From Bacteroidota bacterium (GTDB lineage: Bacteria; Bacteroidota; Bacteroidia; Bacteroidales; JAADJA01), in contig JAHLKX010000006.1 of the NCBI GenBank assembly GCA_020444515.1, positions 124,001-188,000 on the forward strand: a stretch of DNA of 64,000 nt. Reading direction: 5' to 3'. The notes beneath the pieces were generated by a model. The model saw only the letters and a list, made by a program, of their open reading frames with translations. It was not told the origin of the DNA and did not search any database. Position 1 is the first letter of the stretch; each line of letters begins with the position of its first letter. A program made the position numbers and the translations under genes. Below, in pieces: positions 1-7,857 of the stretch.

Positions 1-1496
1 TCGGGATAGCGGATCTGGGGTGCCGAGGAAGCAATGATAATATTTTTGGGACCAAGGCGGTCAAGGATCCGAATAATACTTCGTTTAAGGGTGGTACCAC
101 GAACAATGGAGTCGTCCAGCACAACCAGATTGTCTTCACCTTTACGAAGGATGCCATAGGTCACATCGTAAACATGGCCAACTAGATCATCACGATCGCT
201 GTCTTGGGTTATAAAAGTCCTTAGCTTGATATCTTTAACTGCTATTTTTTCGATTCTTGGCTTTAATCTGAATATGGTATCCAATTGTTCCGGATCAGGT
301 TTTTTTTCCAATTGTTTGATCCGGTCTTTTTTTACCTCATCGCAAAAGACATCCAGCGCTTCAGCCAGACCTCTGAAAGCCACAGACGCTGTGTTGGGAA
401 TGTATGAGAAAACAGTATTTTCAAGGTCATAATTAATGGCCTTGAGTATCGATGGTGCGAGGGATTGGCCCAGTTTTTTTCGTTCAAGATATATATCCCG
501 ATCTGTTCCGCGCGAAAAATAAATGCGCTCAAATGAACATGATTTCCGGGGCAGTATTTTGGTGAAAGGAAATTCCTCAGCGTCTCCATTTTTTTTGATG
601 ATCAAAGCATGGCCCGGTTTTATTTCACGAATATCATCCACATCGATGTTAAATGCGGTTTGCATAGCGGGCCGTTCAGAGGTTGCCACGATCAATTCAT
701 CATCCTGGTAGTAGAAAGCAGGCCGTATACCCGATGGATCCCGCATGACAAACGCATCGCCGTGACCAATCATTCCGGCAATAGCATAACCCCCATCCCA
801 ATTCTGAGCTGAATTGGCAAGAATTTTTCCGACGTCAATACTGGATGCAATTTTTTCCGTGCTTTCTACTTTGGTATAACCTTCACTCTTAAATTTCTGG
901 TAAAGGGCTTCATTTTCTTCATCCAGAAAATGACCGATTTTTTCAAGAATGGTAATGGTATCCGAGGTTTCTACCGGATATTGACCATATTCGACGAGTT
1001 TCCTGAACAATTCATCTACATTGGTCATATTGAAATTACCGGCCAGCACCAGGTTCCTGGTTTTCCAGTTATTGGCCCGAATGACGGGATGCAAACTCGA
1101 CAATTCATTTTTTCCAAAAGTTCCATACCGTAAGTGCCCAATAAAAAGTTCACCTGAAAAATCAACATGGTCTTTTAGCCACTGAGGGTCATTCAACCGT
1201 TTTGGGTTATCCGCCGTTATCTGTGTAATTTGATCATTTACTTTACTAAAGATTTCTTTGATGGGTGATTCAGCATTGGAGCGAAAGCGACTGATATAAC
1301 TTTTACCGGGCGGTACATCCAGTTTAATTCCGGCAATTCCTGCTCCGTCCTGTCCCCTGTTGTGTTGCTTTTGCATGAGGAGATGGAGCTTTTTCATCCC
1401 ATAAAATGAAGTTCCGTATTTTGAGAGGTAAAATTCCAGTGGTTTGAGCAGCCGGATCAGGACTATACCACATTCATGTTTGATCAATTCGCTCAT
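1..1496 (-). CDS. purF: Amidophosphoribosyltransferase, long Bacteroidota form (3' end beyond window)
   Basis: First committed step of purine synthesis: transfers ammonia from glutamine to PRPP to give phosphoribosylamine, in the cytoplasm. About 498 residues are visible and the C-terminus runs off the left edge. After an eight-residue leader (MSELIKHE) comes Cys9 in ECGI, which fits the class II amidotransferase nucleophile exposed by propeptide cleavage. Residues around HNRGQDGAG and GHLRYGT are typical of the glutaminase domain. The PRPP loop VLDDSIVRGTT lies at about 91-126. The start is ATG at 1496; an exact minus-strand -7 box (TAATTTTG, 1555-1562) sits upstream, giving a leader of about 50 bases. 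It is divergent from the next gene. Homologues I recall from Bacteroides are about 630 residues, so roughly 130 are missing here. purL and amn in the same window belong to the same metabolism. Confidence 0.93.
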   Translation of the reverse strand, partial: MSELIKHECGIVLIRLLKPLEFYLSKYGTSFYGMKKLHLLMQKQHNRGQDGAGIAGIKLDVPPGKSYISRFRSNAESPIKEIFSKVNDQITQITADNPKRLNDPQWLKDHVDFSGELFIGHLRYGTFGKNELSSLHPVIRANNWKTRNLVLAGNFNMTNVDELFRKLVEYGQYPVETSDTITILEKIGHFLDEENEALYQKFKSEGYTKVESTEKIASSIDVGKILANSAQNWDGGYAIAGMIGHGDAFVMRDPSGIRPAFYYQDDELIVATSERPAMQTAFNIDVDDIREIKPGHALIIKKNGDAEEFPFTKILPRKSCSFERIYFSRGTDRDIYLERKKLGQSLAPSILKAINYDLENTVFSYIPNTASVAFRGLAEALDVFCDEVKKDRIKQLEKKPDPEQLDTIFRLKPRIEKIAVKDIKLRTFITQDSDRDDLVGHVYDVTYGILRKGEDNLVVLDDSIVRGTTLKRSIIRILDRLGPKNIIIASSAPQIRYP

Positions 1497-1569
1497 TAAA
1501 AATAAAGTTTAAAGCCCATGGAGCGCTTTTTTATAATTTAGCCAAATCAAAGTGCAAAATTAACATTAT

Positions 1570-3030
1570 ATGAACAATAACATTAGATTGATTTTTATTT
1601 TCATCATAATAAGTGGCTGGTTACAGGCACAGTATACTACGCCCGGTACCGGTGTTGTATGGGATATGGATGATCTGGTTACCACCTCAGGGGGAGTTGT
1701 CACCCTGAATGGAGAGATTTATGTAATTGCCTCAGATATTACGGTCTCTTCCTCCGATACTATTCGCCAACTTTCTGATGCTGAAATACATTTGATGCAA
1801 ACGGTTCTTATAACCGTACATGGTGTCCTTGAGTTTTCTCCCCCAGAGACCATTGTGATCTCAGCAAACGATACAACCCTCAATTTTAAGGGATTTCGCT
1901 TCGAAGACTCGGACCATTCTTTTATGGAAAGGTGTATAATTCAATTTGGTGGGGGAATCAAACTGGTGAATTCTGATATCCGAATAGAAAATTGTACGAT
2001 CCGTAAATTTGATAAATCAAACTGTACCGGAACCATCGATTTGTTCGGGTCAAGTCCGGAGATCCTCAATTGCGATATCTCCCTGAATCAGGGCCCTGCC
2101 ATTCTTTCTGCTGCCAATGGCGAAAGCTCCCCTTATATCAAAGGAAACTGGATTTACCGGAACAACACCGAAAACACCAATATGCCACAGATTAACCTGG
2201 GAACTTCCGAACCAGAAAAGGACATCATCATTCGCGATAATTTCATCGAAGGATTTTATGACAAAGCTGGCGGAATTGCTGTTACAACCCTGGCGGGAGG
2301 TTATTTGAGCTGTGTGATTGATAGCAACACCATCATCAACAATCGCTATGGAATCACCGTTTATGGATTTGATATCAACTCAGTGATTTCAAATAATATT
2401 TTAGCGGATAATAACATCGAAAATCTGCCGATGCAAGGTGGTAGCGGAATCAATTTCTGGGGCGGTACTTCCAATATATCGATGGTTCATGGAAATAAAA
2501 TTTATGGCAATCTCTGGGGTATTACCAACACTGGTGATGCGATGCCCAACCTTGGTCAGGTGGAACCGGATACCATCAATCCCGGTAAGAACCTGATATA
2601 CGAAAACGAGAACCTGGGAACAACCTATGCGCTATACAACAACACACCCAACAACATTTTTGCGGAAAACAACTACTGGGGATCCTACGACCCCGATTCC
2701 GTTGAGGCTGTCATTTACCATTATCCCGATGATGAGAGCCTCGGGTTCGTAGATTATATTCCATTTAAGGATTTCATGACCGGGCTAAAAGAAAAATCGG
2801 TAAGCCCGCCTTCCCTATTGATTTATCCGAATCCCTCCGGGTCACAAATCAACCTGGATATTCAGGAAGCTGGAACCCTCATCATTTTCAACTCCACAGG
2901 AGATATGGTACTGGAAACGTCAGTTTCAACGCTGGATCTTGTCGATGTTACGACACTTCCGGCAGGTGTTTATTTCACCTGCTTTGCCAATGAGCGGGTT
3001 ACCCTTACCGGGAAATTTATCAAAGAATAA
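1570..3030 (+). CDS. Secreted right-handed beta-helix protein with T9SS sorting domain
   Basis: The 486-residue protein starts with a signal peptide (hydrophobic to about residue 20, ending QAQ). The middle, about residues 90-390, has short Asn- and Ile-rich turns such as IENCTIRKF, NCDISLNQ and SNNILADNN, the look of parallel beta-helix (PbH1/NosD-like) repeats found in polysaccharide-binding or -cleaving proteins. The last 75 residues begin IYPNPSG and contain LPAGVYF, the type A C-terminal sorting signal of type IX secretion, so the mature protein is probably exported and anchored at the cell surface. I see no catalytic motif, so lyase activity is not claimed. It stands alone, divergent from purF, with 51 bases before the next gene. 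Confidence 0.85.
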   Translation: MNNNIRLIFIFIIISGWLQAQYTTPGTGVVWDMDDLVTTSGGVVTLNGEIYVIASDITVSSSDTIRQLSDAEIHLMQTVLITVHGVLEFSPPETIVISANDTTLNFKGFRFEDSDHSFMERCIIQFGGGIKLVNSDIRIENCTIRKFDKSNCTGTIDLFGSSPEILNCDISLNQGPAILSAANGESSPYIKGNWIYRNNTENTNMPQINLGTSEPEKDIIIRDNFIEGFYDKAGGIAVTTLAGGYLSCVIDSNTIINNRYGITVYGFDINSVISNNILADNNIENLPMQGGSGINFWGGTSNISMVHGNKIYGNLWGITNTGDAMPNLGQVEPDTINPGKNLIYENENLGTTYALYNNTPNNIFAENNYWGSYDPDSVEAVIYHYPDDESLGFVDYIPFKDFMTGLKEKSVSPPSLLIYPNPSGSQINLDIQEAGTLIIFNSTGDMVLETSVSTLDLVDVTTLPAGVYFTCFANERVTLTGKFIKE

Positions 3031-3081
3031 ACACCGGGGATTCTGAATAATCCTTAGATTTGTTGGAGTTGCAGAATATTT

Positions 3082-3528
3082 ATGATCACAATCAGAGAAG
3101 CTACCAAAAAGGATGCACCGGTCATTGCTGACTTCCAGCTAAGAATGGCCCTTGAGACCGAAGACCTGGCATTGAACGGTCCACAGGTGACTGCCGGAGT
3201 TAATGCCGTGATGGCCGACCGTTCCAAAGGTTTTTACATTATTGCTGAAGATGAAGGCATTGTGGCATCCATGCTGCTTACCCCGGAGTGGAGCGACTGG
3301 CGAAACGGTTACTTTCTCTGGATACAATCCTTGTATGTGATACCTGAATATCGCAAAAAGGGCGTTTTCAGGATGATGTACGACTTTGTGAAAAACAAAG
3401 TAAACTCATCGCATGATTATGTTGGGATTAAACTTTATGTAGATCAGGACAATGAAATAGCACAGAAAGCTTATGAAAAAGTCGGGATGGAAACGAGCCA
3501 TTATCAACTGTTTGAGTGGAATAAATAA
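3082..3528 (+). CDS. GNAT-family N-acetyltransferase
   Basis: A 148-residue single-domain GNAT protein that should move an acetyl group from acetyl-CoA to an amine; the substrate cannot be told. The strand-loop-helix of the acetyl-CoA site is visible at residues 83-100 (SLYVIPEYRKKGVFRMMY), with RKKG at 91-94. The usual final Gly of the R/QxxGxG loop is Phe here. The C-terminal NEIAQKAYEKVGM is the usual strand 6 and helix. It is followed 11 bases later by the C69 dipeptidase, so the two are probably co-transcribed. An exact -7 box (TAGATTTG) at 3055-3062 lies 19 bases before the ATG. Confidence 0.88.
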   Translation: MITIREATKKDAPVIADFQLRMALETEDLALNGPQVTAGVNAVMADRSKGFYIIAEDEGIVASMLLTPEWSDWRNGYFLWIQSLYVIPEYRKKGVFRMMYDFVKNKVNSSHDYVGIKLYVDQDNEIAQKAYEKVGMETSHYQLFEWNK

Positions 3529-3539
3529 AAATTAAAAAT

Positions 3540-5171
3540 ATGTATAAATCGATCATTTCTATTGTTTCAATTGTATCATTAATTTCTCAATTCACCTTGG
3601 CCCAAATCGACAAATCCGACTGGGTCGGCGAATTTCCTGAAGGATGTACTTCCATCACCGTGGGCAAACAAGCCAGTGCTGACGGTTCAGTCATGACCTC
3701 CCACACCGATGACAGTCATCGTACCCGGTCCTGGATGGACATTCAGCCCGCTAAAACCCATACTCCCGGAGAAACCATGACGATGTATAAACGGGTGTCC
3801 TCTGATTCACTGGCCATGCCGGCCTATGCCCACAAGCCCATTGGTGAAATTCCGCAGGTGGAAAAAACCTGGGGATTTGTCAATACGGCCTATCCCTGCC
3901 TGAATGAAAAGCAACTGGCTATGGGTGAATCTACTTTTGGCGGCCGTGAAGAATTGCAGTCGGATGAAGGATTGATTGATTGTCAGCGTCTTTGCCAATT
4001 GATGCTGGAGCGTTGCACAACTGCCCGTGAGGCCATTCAAATGGCGGATGAACTTACCAAAAAATATGGCTGGAACGATGCGGGTGAATGTCTTACCATA
4101 GCCGATCCCTATGAAGTATGGCATTTTGAGATTGTTGGCTCAGGAAAAGGCAAGGTGGGTGCCGTCTGGGCTGCTCAGCGTGTTCCGGATGACCACATTG
4201 CTGTGAATGCCAATGCCAGCACCATTAAGCACATCAATCTGAAAGACAAAGATTATTTCATGGCATCGGATAATATATATGATGTGGCTGAGGAAAATGG
4301 CTGGTGGAATGGTGACAAGGAGCATTTTCAGTTTTGTTATGTCTATGCCCCACACAGTCGTGAGTCGGTAGCAGCCCGCCGACGCGAATGGCGTGTATTT
4401 GATTTGCTGGCGCCATCGCTTAATCTTGATCCCAATGACAAGGATTACCCTTTTTCGGTAAAACCAGATGAACAGGTTGCCTTGCAGGATATGGTCGATG
4501 TGTTTAAAGATTATTACGAAGGAACCCCTTATGATATGACCCGGTTGATTACCACAACGGATAAAGATGGGAAAACGGTGGTTTCGCCCCTGGCCAATCC
4601 TTTTATGCCCTATGACCACCTTGACATTCAAAATGTGCAGGGTGGCTGGTACAGTGTAAACAATAAAACCGGCGATATCCGCTTCCTGGGCGAACGCACC
4701 ATTGCCCGCTGGTATACCATGTATGCAACGATTATTCAGTGTCGTGCGAATATGCCGGATGAGATCGGAGGCGTGGTTTGGTTGGCCATGGACAATGTAG
4801 CCAATTCGATTTATGTACCCGTATATTGCTCGGTATCCGATCTTCCGATGCCATATAAAACCCCGGGCAGGGTCAATGGATTCACCCGTGAATCGGCCTG
4901 GTGGGCTTTCAATCGGCTGGGAACACTGGCTGCTCAGCGCTGGGGTGATATGCGACACGATCTGGACGCAGTTTGGATTCCCTGGCAAAAGGAACTCTTC
5001 GATAAACAAAAAGAAATCGAGGCCAAAGCGATGGAACTGTATGATGCAGACAATCCTGAAAAAACGGTTGATTACCTGACACGCTATACTGATGAGTGGG
5101 GGAATAAAGTTGTGACTAAAGCCTGGGAGTTGGGTGATTTTCTCTGGACCAAATACGACGAAAAGTTTTAA
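3540..5171 (+). CDS. C69-family dipeptidase, secreted
   Basis: A 543-residue N-terminal-nucleophile hydrolase of peptidase family C69 (formerly U34), which includes Lactobacillus PepD-type dipeptidases. A signal peptide ends near AQ21-22. The nucleophile should be Cys36 in GCTSITVGKQASADGS, exposed after removal of the segment before it; the DGS and HTDD that follow are family signatures. The W-rich C-terminal half (WWAFNRLGTLAAQRWGDMR) is also typical. It probably cleaves dipeptides in the periplasm. It lies 11 bases after the acetyltransferase and 15 bases before the next gene, so a short operon is likely. I recognise the family but not the substrate. Confidence 0.9.
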   Translation: MYKSIISIVSIVSLISQFTLAQIDKSDWVGEFPEGCTSITVGKQASADGSVMTSHTDDSHRTRSWMDIQPAKTHTPGETMTMYKRVSSDSLAMPAYAHKPIGEIPQVEKTWGFVNTAYPCLNEKQLAMGESTFGGREELQSDEGLIDCQRLCQLMLERCTTAREAIQMADELTKKYGWNDAGECLTIADPYEVWHFEIVGSGKGKVGAVWAAQRVPDDHIAVNANASTIKHINLKDKDYFMASDNIYDVAEENGWWNGDKEHFQFCYVYAPHSRESVAARRREWRVFDLLAPSLNLDPNDKDYPFSVKPDEQVALQDMVDVFKDYYEGTPYDMTRLITTTDKDGKTVVSPLANPFMPYDHLDIQNVQGGWYSVNNKTGDIRFLGERTIARWYTMYATIIQCRANMPDEIGGVVWLAMDNVANSIYVPVYCSVSDLPMPYKTPGRVNGFTRESAWWAFNRLGTLAAQRWGDMRHDLDAVWIPWQKELFDKQKEIEAKAMELYDADNPEKTVDYLTRYTDEWGNKVVTKAWELGDFLWTKYDEKF

Positions 5172-5186
5172 CCAATATTTTACCCA

Positions 5187-6614
5187 ATGGAATCTCAAAA
5201 TCGAATACGGATCATCGGTTTTTTTTTACTGATGATCCTTTGCTTTAATGCTAAAATCCAGGGCCAGATACCACAGGGGATCAATTATCAAAGTATTGTG
5301 CGGGATGCAATGGGGAATTCCATTGCTGATCAAAATGTTAGTTTTAGGTTTTCGATTTTGCAGGGAATGATCTCCGGACCGGTGATCTATTCGGAAGAGC
5401 ACACAGCCACCACATCCTCCATGGGCCTTGTAACCCTGATCATAGGCCAGGGAGTTCCGGTAGCAGGCCAGTTTGATACCATCCCATGGGGAAGCGATTT
5501 GTATTTTCTTAAAACTGAACTGGATATCAATGGAGAAAGCAATTTCAGTGAGATGGGAACCACTCAGCTTTTATCGGTTCCATATGCCCTGTTTGCAGGT
5601 GATGTGGCCAACCGGGGCTGGATTTACAAGGATACGAACCTCATCAACCAAAACAGTGGGAACATCGGAATTGGTTTGGATGAACCTCAGGAAAAATTGC
5701 ATGTAGCAGGGAATATTCGTACTGACGATACACTTCGGTTTAAAGGGAAATTTATTCCGGCATCAAATTATCAAAATCCAGGGCAAATTTTGATCAACTC
5801 CAGTGATATTAAAATTGGGTATCAAAAGGATAATTTTGGAAACATCCTGATTGGAAACAGCCTTTATGGGAAAACTGTTTTTGATTTAAGTATGACCGGA
5901 AGTGGAAATATTGGCATCGGCACCGATGTTTATCATGAAACAACTACGGGCTATTCCAATGTTTGTTTAGGTATGTATACCGGCTATAATATCAGCAGTG
6001 GTAGTAACAATATCCTGATTGGCCAGTCGGCAGGAGAACATATGTCGGTAGCAAATTTTAATATTTGTCTTGGGAATCAGTCAGGTAACGGTCGAAATGG
6101 TGACCGCAATATATTTATGGGCGACCGGGCAGGCTATTCGTGGGGAGGATCAGGATCGGAAAATATTATGCTTGGATATTTCGCAGGTTATCGTTACGGT
6201 TCCACTAATTCCAGAAGTATATTTATAGGTCGTTATGCCGGTTATAATGTGAATGATGATGACAATGTGTACATCGGACCGGATGGAACGGGTAGTAATG
6301 CCACTGGCAGTAAAAACATCTTCTTTGGATATAATGTCGGTCAAAATTGGGCAGGCAGTAACACCCTTTTAATTGACAATAAAAACGATAATACCACACC
6401 TTTTATCAAAGGAGACATGGAAAACGATGCTTTGGAGATCAATGCAGCGCTTACCGTAAATGGTGAAGTACAGCAGGAATCGGTCAACATCCAGTCAACC
6501 CTTAACTTACAGGAACTTATAGATTTTCCTTTAAACCCTGCAGAAGGGGATATGATTTATTTGAATGACACCCTGCGCTTTTACAATGGCAGTACCTGGC
6601 GAAATATTTGGTAA
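5187..6614 (+). CDS. Secreted protein with YadA-head-like repeats
   Basis: A 475-residue protein with a signal peptide to about residue 26, then QIPQGINYQSIVRD, an opening often seen in secreted Bacteroidota proteins. Residues 25-145 form a beta-rich domain. Residues 240-400 carry about seven repeats of 22-27 residues with the pattern N-x-x-hydrophobic-G-x-x-(A/T/S)-G (CLGMYTG, LIGQSAG, CLGNQSG, FMGDRAG, MLGYFAG, FIGRYAG), resembling the left-handed roll of trimeric adhesin heads. The C-terminus (FYNGSTWRNIW) is a short strand-rich tail and not a T9SS signal. I infer a trimeric fibre or adhesive surface protein; the export route after the Sec step is unclear. It follows the dipeptidase by 15 bases. 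Confidence 0.75.
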   Translation: MESQNRIRIIGFFLLMILCFNAKIQGQIPQGINYQSIVRDAMGNSIADQNVSFRFSILQGMISGPVIYSEEHTATTSSMGLVTLIIGQGVPVAGQFDTIPWGSDLYFLKTELDINGESNFSEMGTTQLLSVPYALFAGDVANRGWIYKDTNLINQNSGNIGIGLDEPQEKLHVAGNIRTDDTLRFKGKFIPASNYQNPGQILINSSDIKIGYQKDNFGNILIGNSLYGKTVFDLSMTGSGNIGIGTDVYHETTTGYSNVCLGMYTGYNISSGSNNILIGQSAGEHMSVANFNICLGNQSGNGRNGDRNIFMGDRAGYSWGGSGSENIMLGYFAGYRYGSTNSRSIFIGRYAGYNVNDDDNVYIGPDGTGSNATGSKNIFFGYNVGQNWAGSNTLLIDNKNDNTTPFIKGDMENDALEINAALTVNGEVQQESVNIQSTLNLQELIDFPLNPAEGDMIYLNDTLRFYNGSTWRNIW

Positions 6615-6665
6615 GGTGTTGAACGATCCCAAACAGGATTGTTTTAATGAAATAATTTATAATCT

Positions 6666-7820
6666 ATGCGCAACATACAGTTCCTGATCTTTTTCGGTAT
6701 TGTTTTCGCCATTTTCTTTTCACTCAGTTGGTATATCTATACCAGGGGCTTAATGGCCTTTCCTAAAGGCACAAATGGAAGAATGTGGTTCAATATGCTA
6801 TTTATTTTTTTATCTCTCTCCTATCCTGCAGCCCGCTTTCTTGAACGGATCTGGATTTCGTCTTTATCAGATGTGCTTACCTGGATAGGGTCGTTTTGGC
6901 TGGCCGCATTTTTTTATTTCTTGCTCATTGTAATTGCAATTGATCTCGTCCGACTGGTAAATTATATCTTCCCATTTTTGCCGGAATATACCGGCACTCT
7001 GGCTTTTAAAAAGCAGCTTTTTACCGGAGCTTCTGTTTTTGTTGGGATCATTATCCTGGTCGGCTATATCAACAGCATCACCCCTCGGGTGAAAAAGCTT
7101 GACCTGGTCGTTAACAAAAAGGTAGAGGGCTTGAAAGAACTGACCATTGCTTTTGCATCGGATATTCATCTCGGAACATTGATCGGCCCCAGGCGCACCA
7201 ATCAGATCGTCGATAAGCTGAATTCGCTGGAAGCTGATATCATTCTGCTGGGAGGTGATATTGTGGATGAAGACCTCGCACCGGTGATACGATACAACCT
7301 GGGAGATTCGCTGAAAAAACTACATGCACCGCTTGGCGTTTACGGCATCACTGGAAATCATGAATACATTGGCGGTGCTGAGGCAGCAGTGAAATATCTC
7401 TCTGAACATGGCATTACCATGATCCGGGATACGTCCAAACTGATTAACGGGCAGTTTTTTCTCATAGGACGTGAAGACCGCGACCGACCTCGTTTTTCAG
7501 GTACAGGAAGGAAAGTAGTATGGGATGTGATGCAAGGTGTTGATGCAACAAAACCTTTGATCCTGCTCGATCATCAGCCGTTTGATCTGGATGAAAAACA
7601 AAAACAGGGAGTAGATCTTACGCTTTCCGGGCATACCCATCATGGACAACTCTGGCCTTTGAACTATATTACCAAAGCCATGTATGAGGTTAGTTGGGGA
7701 TATAAGCTAAAAGGAAAAACCCATGTTTATGTTTCCAGTGGCGCCGGTGGATGGGGACCTCCTGTAAGGATTGGTAACCGGCCTGAAGTGGTTTTGATAA
7801 AAATCCGTTTTGCCGGGTAA
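6666..7820 (+). CDS. Membrane-bound metallophosphoesterase (YkuE/YaeI-like)
   Basis: A 384-residue protein with about four transmembrane segments (near residues 3-22, 42-58, 68-97 and 118-136) followed by a calcineurin-type phosphoesterase domain. The metal ligands are all visible: D166xH168 in SDIHLG, GGD at 196-198, GNHE at 230-233, and SGHTHHGQ near residue 330. Related enzymes with this topology act on lipid-linked or nucleotide pyrophosphates at the membrane; the substrate here is not known. It lies 51 bases after the preceding gene and 37 before the O-antigen-ligase-like gene, which has its own promoter-like sequence. Confidence 0.9.
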   Translation: MRNIQFLIFFGIVFAIFFSLSWYIYTRGLMAFPKGTNGRMWFNMLFIFLSLSYPAARFLERIWISSLSDVLTWIGSFWLAAFFYFLLIVIAIDLVRLVNYIFPFLPEYTGTLAFKKQLFTGASVFVGIIILVGYINSITPRVKKLDLVVNKKVEGLKELTIAFASDIHLGTLIGPRRTNQIVDKLNSLEADIILLGGDIVDEDLAPVIRYNLGDSLKKLHAPLGVYGITGNHEYIGGAEAAVKYLSEHGITMIRDTSKLINGQFFLIGREDRDRPRFSGTGRKVVWDVMQGVDATKPLILLDHQPFDLDEKQKQGVDLTLSGHTHHGQLWPLNYITKAMYEVSWGYKLKGKTHVYVSSGAGGWGPPVRIGNRPEVVLIKIRFAG

Positions 7821-7839
7821 AATTTGTTTTATACTTTCA
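7809..7839 (+). promoter_or_regulatory. Bacteroidota-type promoter for the ligase-like gene
   Basis: TTTG at 7809-7812, 19 bases, then TACTTTCA at 7832-7839, one base off TAnnTTTG. It overlaps the stop of the phosphoesterase gene and predicts a leader of only about 13 bases before ATG 7858. Confidence 0.5.
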
Positions 7840-7857
7840 TGGCAAAACTAAAGCCTG

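Noticed and set aside
4140-5198. Long minus-strand open frame of 352 codons opposite the C69 dipeptidase
   Set aside because: It lies wholly over a clear coding gene, has no family motif and no start or promoter support; it is a shadow of the plus-strand reading frame.
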